Below are positions 1 through 8,198 of a stretch of 64,000 bases of DNA, piece by piece. Position numbers and translations under genes: made by a program. The DNA is from Cyanobacteria bacterium UBA2855 (lineage in GTDB: Bacteria; Cyanobacteriota; Vampirovibrionia; Gastranaerophilales; Gastranaerophilaceae): contig DEFJ01000029.1 of assembly GCA_002350725.1 (NCBI GenBank), forward strand, positions 1-64,000, read 5' to 3'. The notes beneath the pieces were generated by a model. The model was not told the origin of the DNA, did not search any database, and saw only the letters and a list, made by a program, of their open reading frames with translations. How positions within the stretch are numbered: the stretch's first letter is position 1; each line of letters starts with the position of its first letter.

Positions 1-167
1 CGTATAATATATATCGGCAGAATGAAATTAAAACTTTAGGATTTTGTTCTCTTTTGTTACATTTTGTTACATATAGGACTAAAATGCAATAATAGCCGTA
101 AAATTGTTTGTTTTTATTGATTTTGTAAAATTAAAAAAATATTTATCATCTAAATTATGTAAACTGC

Positions 168-196
168 TTTACAAAAAATTTTTTTCAATATATACT
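168..196 (+). promoter_or_regulatory. Sigma-70 promoter of the SLH protein gene
   Basis: The -35 box TTTACA (168-173) and the -10 box TATACT (191-196) are separated by 17 nt, close to consensus. Transcription should start near 203, giving a leader of about 55 nt. The leader contains AGGTAGTAG twice (226-234 and 247-255); the second copy supplies the AGAGGT ribosome binding site 8 nt before the ATG. Confidence 0.8.
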
Positions 197-258
197 AGGC
201 ATAGAATAATTTAGATATTTTTACTAGGTAGTAGTAAAAGAAAAAGAGGTAGTAGAAG

Positions 259-1536
259 ATGAAAAAACTTTTAGTTGGTTTATTTGCAGCTGGTGTTGTA
301 GCAATGAGCAACACTGTGCCTACATTTGCTGCAAACATTTCCGATGTAAGCGCAAACTATTGGGCTTCTAAGGAAATCAACAACGTTGTAGACAACAACG
401 TAATGACTCTTTCCGGTTCAAAATTCAATCCGGAAAACAGTGTATCAAGAGTTGAATTTGTTCAAGCTTTATTGAAAGTTTTAACAAACGACAATCTTGA
501 TGTTAAAATCAAAAATTCATTCAGCGATATCAGTGCATCTGATTCATTCTATTCAGACGTATTGAGATCTGAACAGTTAGGTTTAGTATACGGTTATCCG
601 GATGGTACTTTTAAACCTGGCAAATTGATGTCAAGAGCTGAAACTCAATCAGTAATCAGCCATATTACAAAAGATATGAATGCTGATACTTCATTGTTAA
701 AGAATTTCTCTGATTCAAAGGAAATTCCAGCATGGGCTACAAAAGCTTACGCTAAAACTTTGAACTATGGCATTTACGTAAATTATCCAAATCCTTCAGA
801 ATTGAGACCAAACGATGTATTATCAAGAGCTGAAGCTGCTGTAATTCTTTACAGATTAAGATTAAAAGCAGGTTTGATTAAATCTCAATATGTAGGTACT
901 GATTTGGAAAAAGTTCTAGGAACAGAAACATTAGAAGCTGTTAAAAAAGCTCCTAACCATGATGTAACAATCACTAACAAGAGAAATATTATCAGAGAAG
1001 GTAACGCTATGTATGTTGCATTCAATGATAAATTCAGATCTGAATTGGCTCAAGAAGGTGAAGCATTAACATTTGTTTCTAAAGAAGATATTACAACAAA
1101 TGAAGGAACAGTATTGTTCCCAGCAGGAACTAAATTCTATGGTTCTGTATTGAGCATAACTGATCCAAAATGGTTCAACAAGAACGCAAGAGTATATGCT
1201 CAAATTTCACAAGCAGTTCTTCCAAACGGACAAGTAGTTTCTATGAATGCAAAACCATTCTATAAAAACTATGAATTAAAAGAAGGACCTTGGATGACAG
1301 CTGGTAAATTGGCATTATGCACATTAACCGGTGGTGCAATTGGTGCTGGTGCTGGTACAGGTATCGCTTTCATACCAAATCCTCACAAAATCGGTACAGG
1401 TATCGGAATCGGTACTCCTGTAGGTGCAGGTATTGGTTTAGCAACTGGTTTGATCACAAAAGGTTTGAACTATCATGCTAAAGATGGCGAAGAAATTAAA
1501 GTTATCATGCTTGATGATGTAAGCATTGTTAAGTAA
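259..1536 (+). CDS. Exported S-layer homology (SLH) domain protein
   Basis: The protein has 425 residues. Residues 1-25 form a typical signal peptide ending in TFAA. Residues about 28-205 hold three SLH repeats, recognisable from the F-x-D-I and GYPDGTFKPG / SRAE motifs; SLH domains bind secondary cell-wall polymers or peptidoglycan and tether envelope proteins. Residues about 245-340 look like a small beta domain with IPAG-like (LFPAGTKFYG) and LPNGQVVS motifs, which recurs in the two exported proteins at 54.2-55.4 kb. A Gly/Ala-rich stretch (residues about 350-400) could be membrane-embedded. In cyanobacteria SLH domains are usually on OprB-type porins, but the C-terminal part here is too short to be a porin barrel. 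The gene has its own strong promoter and terminator, so it is monocistronic and probably abundant. Confidence 0.85.
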   Translation: MKKLLVGLFAAGVVAMSNTVPTFAANISDVSANYWASKEINNVVDNNVMTLSGSKFNPENSVSRVEFVQALLKVLTNDNLDVKIKNSFSDISASDSFYSDVLRSEQLGLVYGYPDGTFKPGKLMSRAETQSVISHITKDMNADTSLLKNFSDSKEIPAWATKAYAKTLNYGIYVNYPNPSELRPNDVLSRAEAAVILYRLRLKAGLIKSQYVGTDLEKVLGTETLEAVKKAPNHDVTITNKRNIIREGNAMYVAFNDKFRSELAQEGEALTFVSKEDITTNEGTVLFPAGTKFYGSVLSITDPKWFNKNARVYAQISQAVLPNGQVVSMNAKPFYKNYELKEGPWMTAGKLALCTLTGGAIGAGAGTGIAFIPNPHKIGTGIGIGTPVGAGIGLATGLITKGLNYHAKDGEEIKVIMLDDVSIVK

Positions 1537-1561
1537 TAGATTTTAATTGCTATGACTGTGT

Positions 1562-1590
1562 GTGGGTGAAGAAATTCACCCACTTTTTTT
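1562..1590 (+). terminator. Intrinsic terminator of the SLH gene
   Basis: A 9-bp stem GTGGGTGAA / TTCACCCAC with a GAAA tetraloop is followed directly by seven T residues. Confidence 0.93.
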
Positions 1591-1591
1591 A

Positions 1592-1702
1592 TCCGTCGCG
1601 AGCAGAGGTATGAGTCCGCAGGACGAAAGACGAACAATTAAAAACGGAAACGTAGAGTTTTCGTTTTAATTGAGAGCGGTACCGTTTAATGCGAGCGACG
1701 GA
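1592..1702. repeat. Branched, GC-richer intergenic element of unknown nature
   Basis: An outer 8-bp stem (TCCGTCGC, 1592-1599, with GCGACGGA, 1695-1702) encloses a small hairpin GTCC-GCA-GGAC (1614-1624), a long hairpin of about 18 bp (1635-1672, one bulged A) and the palindrome CGGTACCG (1677-1684). The segment is visibly richer in G+C than its surroundings. GCGAGC followed by GTATGAG occurs near both ends. It lies between a terminator and the next promoter, so it may be a mobile miniature repeat or an RNA element; the sequence alone does not decide. Confidence 0.6.
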
Positions 1703-1743
1703 AGTATGAGCAAGGGAGCTGATATTAATTTAAGGATAAAAGT

Positions 1744-1772
1744 TTGACAATCGAATATTTAGCAGGTATTAT
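1744..1772 (+). promoter_or_regulatory. Sigma-70 promoter of the acyl-CoA synthetase gene
   Basis: A consensus TTGACA (1744-1749) is followed after 17 nt by TATTAT (1767-1772). The predicted start near 1779 leaves a 30-nt leader that carries AGGGGGAA as ribosome binding site before the ATG at 1809. Confidence 0.85.
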
Positions 1773-1808
1773 TTAAGGAGAGAAAATAGCGACTATAGGG
1801 GGAATAAG

Positions 1809-3479
1809 ATGGGATTGAGACAAAAAAATATACTTTCTCTATTGAGTGATAAAACTAATGATTATAATGACAGAGTTGCCCTAGGAACAAAGACTCCGTT
1901 AGGATGGAAAGAATTTACGTATAAAGGTGTTGGAGTTTTAGCCAGAAAGTTGGGTACTTATTTAATAGATACGCTTGAAGTAAAAAAGGGTGACAAGCTA
2001 ACGATACTTTCAGAGTCAAAACCGGAGTATGGTGCGTGTATGTTTGCTGCTGCTCTTGCAGGAATGACGGTTGTTCCTTTAGATATTAAGTTAACTAAAT
2101 ATGAATTAACCTCAATATTATCGGATTGTGAGCCTACGGTGATGCTTGTATCTCAGCATTATCTTGATACCGCAAAAGAGCTGCAGAAGAATATTCCATC
2201 AATAAAACATATATTGATAATGGATGAACCGTCATATAATCAAGAGTTTCTAAGTATTCATGCTCTTCCAAATGCTCGTGATGCAAAATGGAGAAGGATG
2301 GGCTCAAAGTCTACGGCATTGATTATATATACTTCAGGTACTACGGGTTCTCCAAAAGGTGTGGAAATTACATATAATAATATTTTTTCTCAATTAGAAG
2401 ATTTGAAAGTCGTGATGGATCATATAATACCTTCAAAGCATTGCAGAATGTTATCAATATTACCAATGAACCATCTGTTTGAGTTGACGGTTGGGTTTTC
2501 AACTTTTTTAAATTTAGGGTATTCGGTTTATTATGCTCTAAGTTTAAAACCAAAAGATATTCTTTCAATAATGAGAGAAAAGCAAATAAATTTCATGGTT
2601 GTTGTTCCGGCATTTCTAAAGCTATTGAAAACATCTATTGAAGCTGAATTTAAAAATTATTCAGCGGTAGAAAAAATTCTGTTTAATATAAAATATAATC
2701 TGGCTCAATTTATACCATTTATGAACGTAAGACGTTTGATGTTCAGGAAGATACATAAGCAATTTGGCAGACATTTTAAGGCATGTCTATCAGGCGGTGC
2801 TCCGTTGGATATACATGTAGGTAAATGGTTTAGCAGGTTAGGTATAAAAGTATATCAAGGTTACGGTTTATCCGAGTGCAGTCCAGTTGTATCAATGAAT
2901 TATGATAAACGTCATGATTTGGCTTCTGTCGGTCGTGCGTTAAATAGCTTGGAAGCTAAAATTGATTCTGAGACAGGTGAATTGTTAGTTAAGGGTCCTG
3001 CGGTTATGAAAGGATATCATAATCAACCTGAATTAACAGCTACTGTTATAACTGAGGACGGTTGGTTGCATACCGGTGATATTGCTGAAATTAGAGGCGG
3101 ACACATATATATAACCGGTAGGATTAAAAATATGATTGTTCTTTCAGGCGGTAAAAAAGTATTTCCAGAAGAAGTTGAAGCTGTTCTTGAAAAAAGCTCA
3201 TATTTTAAAGAAGTTTGTGTGTTTGGACATGTAAGAACCTTCGGTAGCAAAGATGGTACCGAGGAAGTCACGGCAGTTGTTGTTCCGACAGAAGAAATAA
3301 TTGCTCAATATAATGACGAAGAGATTGATAAGTTGGTCAAAGGTGAGGTTAAACAATTGGCGTTGAAATTGACCCCATATAAGCGACCTGTTAATGTAAT
3401 CGTTCATAAAGAAGCTTTGCCTAGAACTGCAACAAATAAAGTAAAACGAAAAGAAGTTAAGAAATTAGTTACAGTATAA
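1809..3479 (+). CDS. Long-chain acyl-CoA synthetase / AMP-binding ligase
   Basis: The 556-residue protein belongs to the ANL superfamily, which activates a carboxylic acid as acyl-adenylate and transfers it to CoA. The AMP-binding P-loop YTSGTTGSPKG lies near residue 174, the adenine motif YQGYGLSE near 348, the hinge-proximal DGWLHTGD near 416 and GRIKNMI near 439; the C-terminal lysine region (TNKVKRKE) is also present. The length fits fatty-acyl-CoA synthetases of the FadD or Aas type. No acyltransferase domain is fused to it, but two PlsC-like acyltransferases lie at 19.1-20.5 kb, so it may feed exogenous fatty acids into phospholipid. The substrate is not readable from sequence. It is a single-gene unit between its own promoter and a shared terminator. 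Confidence 0.88.
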   Translation: MGLRQKNILSLLSDKTNDYNDRVALGTKTPLGWKEFTYKGVGVLARKLGTYLIDTLEVKKGDKLTILSESKPEYGACMFAAALAGMTVVPLDIKLTKYELTSILSDCEPTVMLVSQHYLDTAKELQKNIPSIKHILIMDEPSYNQEFLSIHALPNARDAKWRRMGSKSTALIIYTSGTTGSPKGVEITYNNIFSQLEDLKVVMDHIIPSKHCRMLSILPMNHLFELTVGFSTFLNLGYSVYYALSLKPKDILSIMREKQINFMVVVPAFLKLLKTSIEAEFKNYSAVEKILFNIKYNLAQFIPFMNVRRLMFRKIHKQFGRHFKACLSGGAPLDIHVGKWFSRLGIKVYQGYGLSECSPVVSMNYDKRHDLASVGRALNSLEAKIDSETGELLVKGPAVMKGYHNQPELTATVITEDGWLHTGDIAEIRGGHIYITGRIKNMIVLSGGKKVFPEEVEAVLEKSSYFKEVCVFGHVRTFGSKDGTEEVTAVVVPTEEIIAQYNDEEIDKLVKGEVKQLALKLTPYKRPVNVIVHKEALPRTATNKVKRKEVKKLVTV

Positions 3480-3487
3480 TATATAAA

Positions 3488-3518
3488 AATAACCTCCTAA
3501 TTTAGGAGGTTATTTTTT
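3488..3518. terminator. Bidirectional intrinsic terminator
   Basis: The arms AATAACCTCCTAA and TTTAGGAGGTTATT form a near-perfect hairpin with a T run on the + strand and an A run before it, so it can stop both the acyl-CoA synthetase transcript and the convergent TPR gene. Confidence 0.9.
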
Positions 3519-3523
3519 AATTG

Positions 3524-5290
3524 TTATACAACCGGCACGTAGCCAAGCTCGATTGCTTTTGTATACGCAGCTTCGGATTCTTTTATTTTGCCGAGGTTGC
3601 TTAGAGCAAGACTTTTGTAGTAATAGGCTCCGCCACAGCTTCTATCAATAAATATTGCTTTATTTGCATAAAGCAGAGCTGCTGAACTATCATTGGTATT
3701 AAGAGAAATACAAGCAATACCAAGATAGTTATAGATATCTGTCGGATCAAGTTCTATTGCTTTACTGTAGCCGTCATATGCTTCATCCAATCTCCCGCAT
3801 TCTTGCAAAGCCCATGCTTTTCGGTAATGAGCATATGCATAATCTTTGTTAATTAGTAATGCTTTATTTGCATATAATAATGATTGTTTAGAATCTTTCA
3901 TTTTTGAATAAATAAACGAGATATTCAAGTACGCATCAACATATTTATCGTTGCAGTTGATGCAATCTTTATAATAGCGTATAGCTTCCTGATACCTCCC
4001 TATTTCTTGATACGCCCAGGCTTTTCTAAAATACGAATATGCATCCTTGTTGTCCAATAGAATTGCTCTATTTGCAAATTCCAATGATTTTTCGTAGTCT
4101 TTGAGCATTGAGTAACAGTATGAAATCCATTGAAGAGAATCCACGTCAGTATTATCCAATTCTATAGCTTTAATAAACCATATAATAGCGGTATAGTATT
4201 CCTTCATATTGGAGTATATGCGACCTTTTCTATAATACGGGTAGGCATTCTGTGAATCTTTACTGATAGCCGTATCAGCATATTTTAATGCCGAGTCGTC
4301 ATCTCCCAGTTTTGAATAGCAGAAAGATAAACTTGCGTATGCTGTAGCATCGTCTTCGTCAAAAGTTGTAAGTTTTTTATAGTAAATTAGTGCATTTTTA
4401 TAGTCTTCAATGCCTTCGTAGTATGCAGCAAGAATATAACTAAGAGAGCTGTCCGGTTCAAAGTTTTTAATTGCAAAATTTATATAACGCTCACATTTAT
4501 GTTTATTGTATATGTTTGAAGCATTATAAATCAGTAATGAAAGTGTTTGAAGTTTTTCATCTTTTGTTTTGTCAAATTTATGATATTTTTTACGCAGAAC
4601 CTTAATAGCTTCTTCATAATCTTCTCGCTCTTTCAGACAATCGGCTTTCAAGCTTAGTAAATATGCTGTATCTTCTTCTTTTAAGCATTTATCTGCGTAT
4701 AATTCCGCATTATCATAGTCTTCAAGTTCTTCATAGTTTTCAGCCATATAAAGATTTAAGTTAAAATTGTCTTTAAATTCCAGACTTTCAGCACGCTTGA
4801 ACCAATCTAATGCCTTTTGAGGATTGTGCTGATGATAAATAAATCCTACATAATAACAATATTCGGCTGAGCCGGTATAATTTTTCTTCAATAATTGCAA
4901 AAACAAATTTGAGCGATGAGTATCGCCACAAAATTCGTATAATATAACTAAAAACGTGATAATTAAATTATTATCTTTAGAACAGTATTCTTCCGCAAAT
5001 TTTAAATATTGTAAGCATTCTTCTTTTTGTCCCATATGTGCATAAGCGAATGCTACCCTTATGTATCCGTAAGAGTATTCCGAATTCATATCAATTGCTC
5101 TTTGAGCGTATTCTAAAGCTAAGACATCATCTCCGGCAAAAATATAAGCTTTAGAAAGATATGCATATTTTTCAGCAGACATTTTGTCGGCTTTTATATC
5201 TGCCTCTAATACGTCAATAACTGATTTAGCAGTTGCTGCGTTAATAAAGACTTTTGCGTCAGTGTAGTATGTATTGATATTGTCGTACAC
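3524..5290 (-). CDS. Tetratricopeptide repeat (TPR) protein
   Basis: The 588-residue protein is built almost entirely of 34-residue TPR units with the usual W/L-G-Y-A-F-A-P pattern, for example AYAHYRKAWALQECGRLDEA and DNAELYADKCL. It has no signal peptide, membrane helix or catalytic domain, so it is probably a cytoplasmic protein-protein interaction scaffold. Repeats in the C-terminal half are very similar to each other (the YRKAWA / YYRKGRIYS series), which suggests recent internal duplication. The start is GTG, preceded by AGAGGTT. The partner is unknown and the gene has no operon neighbours. Confidence 0.85.
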   Translation of the reverse strand: MYDNINTYYTDAKVFINAATAKSVIDVLEADIKADKMSAEKYAYLSKAYIFAGDDVLALEYAQRAIDMNSEYSYGYIRVAFAYAHMGQKEECLQYLKFAEEYCSKDNNLIITFLVILYEFCGDTHRSNLFLQLLKKNYTGSAEYCYYVGFIYHQHNPQKALDWFKRAESLEFKDNFNLNLYMAENYEELEDYDNAELYADKCLKEEDTAYLLSLKADCLKEREDYEEAIKVLRKKYHKFDKTKDEKLQTLSLLIYNASNIYNKHKCERYINFAIKNFEPDSSLSYILAAYYEGIEDYKNALIYYKKLTTFDEDDATAYASLSFCYSKLGDDDSALKYADTAISKDSQNAYPYYRKGRIYSNMKEYYTAIIWFIKAIELDNTDVDSLQWISYCYSMLKDYEKSLEFANRAILLDNKDAYSYFRKAWAYQEIGRYQEAIRYYKDCINCNDKYVDAYLNISFIYSKMKDSKQSLLYANKALLINKDYAYAHYRKAWALQECGRLDEAYDGYSKAIELDPTDIYNYLGIACISLNTNDSSAALLYANKAIFIDRSCGGAYYYKSLALSNLGKIKESEAAYTKAIELGYVPVV

Positions 5291-5372
5291 GATAACCTCT
5301 TTTGTTTTATATATCGGAATATTGTGAGAAAACTTTATACTAAATAAATAAATATTTACAAAAATTAGTAAT

Positions 5373-5400
5373 TTGAAATATGATATTGAAAAGTTATAAT
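5373..5400 (+). promoter_or_regulatory. Promoter of the amidase-murI operon
   Basis: TTGAAA (5373-5378) and a perfect TATAAT (5395-5400) are separated by 16 nt. The start near 5407 leaves a leader of about 44 nt before the ATG at 5451. A weaker overlapping pair, TTTACA (5355-5360) with TATGAT (5379-5384), is also present. Confidence 0.75.
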
Positions 5401-5450
5401 ATAAAAATAAAGTGATTTTTCAGGCTTTATGCCGCTGGGATAGATATAAT

Positions 5451-7316
5451 ATGAAAAAATATATATTAACTTTGATAACATTATTTTTAATGCTGTTTAC
5501 ACAAACGCTGCCAACGATGGCAGAAGGCAGCTTTAAAATTACATCTGCTAATTTTGATATCTCAGGTGGAATAATCTCTTTAACTTCGGCAAATTTATCA
5601 GATTTGCCAAATGTAAGTGATATAAAATTAGTAAAATTATCTAATCCGACAAGGACATATTTTGATGTTCCAAATTCAGTACTTGCCGGGAATAAAAAGG
5701 ATTGGATATTTAGTACGGATGGAATAAAAGAAGTTAAAATTTCTCAGTTTTCAACTTCTCCTGATATCGTTCGTGTCGTTTTATATCATGATGATAATTA
5801 TGATGTATCAAAACTTAGATTTGTGCAATTGAAAAACGGATTTTTTATAAGGACTAAAAATAACAGTATACAAAATCCGTTCATGCAAAACATATACAGA
5901 GATGATCACTCTTCATCAAACGATTTCTATGAGTATATGACAGTGTCAACGAATGCAAACCCGAGTGAAACAATTGCAAGGATTGATCAAGCTTTCAGTA
6001 ATCATACCCCGCTTAATTATTCTCAAGAATTAAGGCTAAATACAAAATATTATATTGATAGGATTACTCCGAGTTCAGATATGGTAACTATTGGCGGTAT
6101 AGGTTCTGCAGCTATTGAAAAACCTATGATATTGTCAAATCCTACAAGAATAGTGTTCGATTTCCCGAATACTATGGTAAACCGACAGATAAGAAATAAG
6201 GAATACAGCCTTGGTATGACTGATACTATGCGGATAGGTCAGTTTTCGGTAAATAAAGCCCGTATTGTAATAACGACGCCATATGTAACAAAATATGTTC
6301 CGGTGTATTCACGCGATAATCAAACTGTTGTTTTGACTAATACCGATAATTTCGGTAAACTTACAATATCCGGTTCTGCCTCAAATTTGACAAGCTTTTT
6401 GCATACAAAAATAGATAATTTGTCATCTGCATTGACTTTGAATTTTGATAAGCCTGTTGTCCATGGCTTTGATAGAACAAATTCCGAAGTCATAATTTAT
6501 TTGTTGAATACGAGTGAATATAATGCTGATGATTTTAGTAAAACTTGTTTTGGAACTGCTTTTTCAAAAGCAAAATTGGCAAAAGCTTCTCGAGGTTTAA
6601 AACTTTCTGTACCTATTGAGCATGACAGTTTAGTTACGACATTTTTAGGTGCAGACGGAAAATCCTTAAAAATTCAGATTAAAGAACCGAGAGAGGTCAT
6701 AAAAGATGTTCTGCCTGAAATATCCACTCCTGTTACTCCAGAGGTAAAAATTCCGATAAATATGCCAAAAGGTACTGACGGCAAATTTAAAGTTGTTATC
6801 GATGCAGGTCATGGCGGCTCGGATGTCGGAGCAACAAGAAATGGAATTTACGAAAAAAATCTAACTCTGGATATGGCAAAAATGGTAGAGAAGCTGCTTA
6901 AAAATCAGGGGTATGGAGTGTTGATGACTCGTTCGGATGATACTTATGTATCATTACAGGATAGAGTTGCTTATTCAGAAGCGTATGCCCCTGATATATT
7001 TGTAAGTATTCATGTAAATTCAAGTACAAATGAGGCTCCAAATGGAATAGAAACGCATTATTATCATTCGGAGAGTATACCGCTTGCGCAATCCGTTCAT
7101 TCATCTCTTGCAAGTTCTATAAAGGCAAATGATAGAGGAACATTCAAATCAAAATTTTATGTAATTAATCATACTACAGCTCCTGCAATATTGATAGAAA
7201 CAGGTTTTATCTCAAATACTGCAGAACGCGGGCAGCTAGTTACAACCGCAAGAAAGCAAGCAACAGCAAAAGCAATAGTGGAGGGTATTAACAATTATTT
7301 CAAGTCTTCAAAATAA
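5451..7316 (+). CDS. N-acetylmuramoyl-L-alanine amidase with AMIN domains
   Basis: The 621-residue exported enzyme should cleave the bond between MurNAc and L-Ala in peptidoglycan, a step needed to separate daughter cells. A signal peptide (residues 1-24, ending TMA) is followed by two AMIN domains (about 25-120 and 200-295), which target amidases to envelope sites and are common in cyanobacterial amidases. An Amidase_3 (AmiC-type) zinc domain occupies residues about 445-615. It keeps all zinc and catalytic residues: His in DAGHGG, Glu in EKNLTL, His in SIHVNS and Glu in IETGF. I chose the ATG at 5451 because it begins the signal peptide; a GTG at 5412 would place 13 residues before it. The 3' end overlaps murI. 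Confidence 0.9.
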   Translation: MKKYILTLITLFLMLFTQTLPTMAEGSFKITSANFDISGGIISLTSANLSDLPNVSDIKLVKLSNPTRTYFDVPNSVLAGNKKDWIFSTDGIKEVKISQFSTSPDIVRVVLYHDDNYDVSKLRFVQLKNGFFIRTKNNSIQNPFMQNIYRDDHSSSNDFYEYMTVSTNANPSETIARIDQAFSNHTPLNYSQELRLNTKYYIDRITPSSDMVTIGGIGSAAIEKPMILSNPTRIVFDFPNTMVNRQIRNKEYSLGMTDTMRIGQFSVNKARIVITTPYVTKYVPVYSRDNQTVVLTNTDNFGKLTISGSASNLTSFLHTKIDNLSSALTLNFDKPVVHGFDRTNSEVIIYLLNTSEYNADDFSKTCFGTAFSKAKLAKASRGLKLSVPIEHDSLVTTFLGADGKSLKIQIKEPREVIKDVLPEISTPVTPEVKIPINMPKGTDGKFKVVIDAGHGGSDVGATRNGIYEKNLTLDMAKMVEKLLKNQGYGVLMTRSDDTYVSLQDRVAYSEAYAPDIFVSIHVNSSTNEAPNGIETHYYHSESIPLAQSVHSSLASSIKANDRGTFKSKFYVINHTTAPAILIETGFISNTAERGQLVTTARKQATAKAIVEGINNYFKSSK

Positions 7317-8103
7317 AAATAATAATGCTCCGATAGGTTTTTTCGACTCAGGTGTTGGCGGTTTGACTATATTATCTGCGTTCAGAAAAGTCTTACCAAA
7401 TGAGGATATAATTTTCTTTGGCGATACTAAAAATATGCCATACGGAGAAAAGTCTAAAGAGCAATTAATTGAGTATTCTAACAAGGCTTTTCAATTCTTC
7501 GAAAATCGAGGAGTAAAAGCTGTTGTTATGGCTTGTAATACTACTTCTGCAACAGTTTATGAAGATTTAAAAGATAAATATAATTTTAAATTATATCCTC
7601 TAATTCAGTCTGTTTCAAAAATTATCTCAGAGTTAAATGCGGATACTATAGGGGTCTTTGCGACACCTGCCACTATAAATTCTCATGCATATAAAGCCAA
7701 TATAAATAAGTATAATCCAAAAATGTCAGTGATTGAAATTTCCTGTCCAATGTGGGTAAAATTTGTAGAAGATAATTTGGTAAATACTGAAATTGCAAAA
7801 GTATCCGTTAGAGAAAAAATGCAGGAGATATCAGCTTATAAACCGGAAAAAATAGTTTTAGGGTGTACTCATTATCCGTATTTGACAGAAGAAATTTCAA
7901 AATATATTTCCAGAGAAAATATAATTAATCCTGCTGAATATTATGCTTATTTTATTAAGAATGATTTATCAAATTTACAATTATTATCAAATAAAACAGA
8001 AAAAGGCTCAGATTCTTTTTATGTAAGTTCTTCTCCGGATAAGTTTATACGTGCTGCAAGTATGTTTTATAATGTGGAAAAATGTATGCTAATTGAACAA
8101 TGA
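7294..8103 (+). CDS. murI: Glutamate racemase, apparent ATT start
   Basis: MurI makes D-glutamate for peptidoglycan. The Asp/Ser motif FDSGVGG (residues 17-23), catalytic Cys81 in ACNTTSA and Cys191 in GCTHYP are all present. The only standard start codon in frame is a TTG at 7363, which would remove the essential FDSGVGG segment. The frame is closed upstream by a stop at 7276. ATT at 7294 follows GGAGGG (7280-7285) by 8 nt and gives 269 residues, the normal MurI length, so I place the start there; ATT at 7297 is the alternative. The gene overlaps the amidase by 23 nt and is probably translationally coupled to it. Confidence 0.85.
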   Translation: MISSLQNKNNNAPIGFFDSGVGGLTILSAFRKVLPNEDIIFFGDTKNMPYGEKSKEQLIEYSNKAFQFFENRGVKAVVMACNTTSATVYEDLKDKYNFKLYPLIQSVSKIISELNADTIGVFATPATINSHAYKANINKYNPKMSVIEISCPMWVKFVEDNLVNTEIAKVSVREKMQEISAYKPEKIVLGCTHYPYLTEEISKYISRENIINPAEYYAYFIKNDLSNLQLLSNKTEKGSDSFYVSSSPDKFIRAASMFYNVEKCMLIEQ

Positions 8104-8198
8104 TTTAATTGTAAATTTTTTGTTACCATGTAGCAATTTTTATCTTGATTTGTTTTACAATAAATGTAGAACACATAATAACAAAGTAATGGTAGGTC

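Noticed and set aside
1611..1630. Hammerhead ribozyme call at TGAGTCCGCAGGACGAAA
   Set aside because: Stem II and GAAA match, but the essential C3, U4 and G5 of the core are G, G and U, and GTATGAG recurs at the other end of the element without the rest of a ribozyme. Kept only as a structural resemblance.
3524..5290. TPR gene as an O-GlcNAc transferase
   Set aside because: Only TPR units are visible; no glycosyltransferase domain is present at either end.
7363..8103. Glutamate racemase starting at TTG 7363
   Set aside because: It would lack the FDSGVGG motif needed for activity, has no ribosome binding site, and would be shorter than the family.
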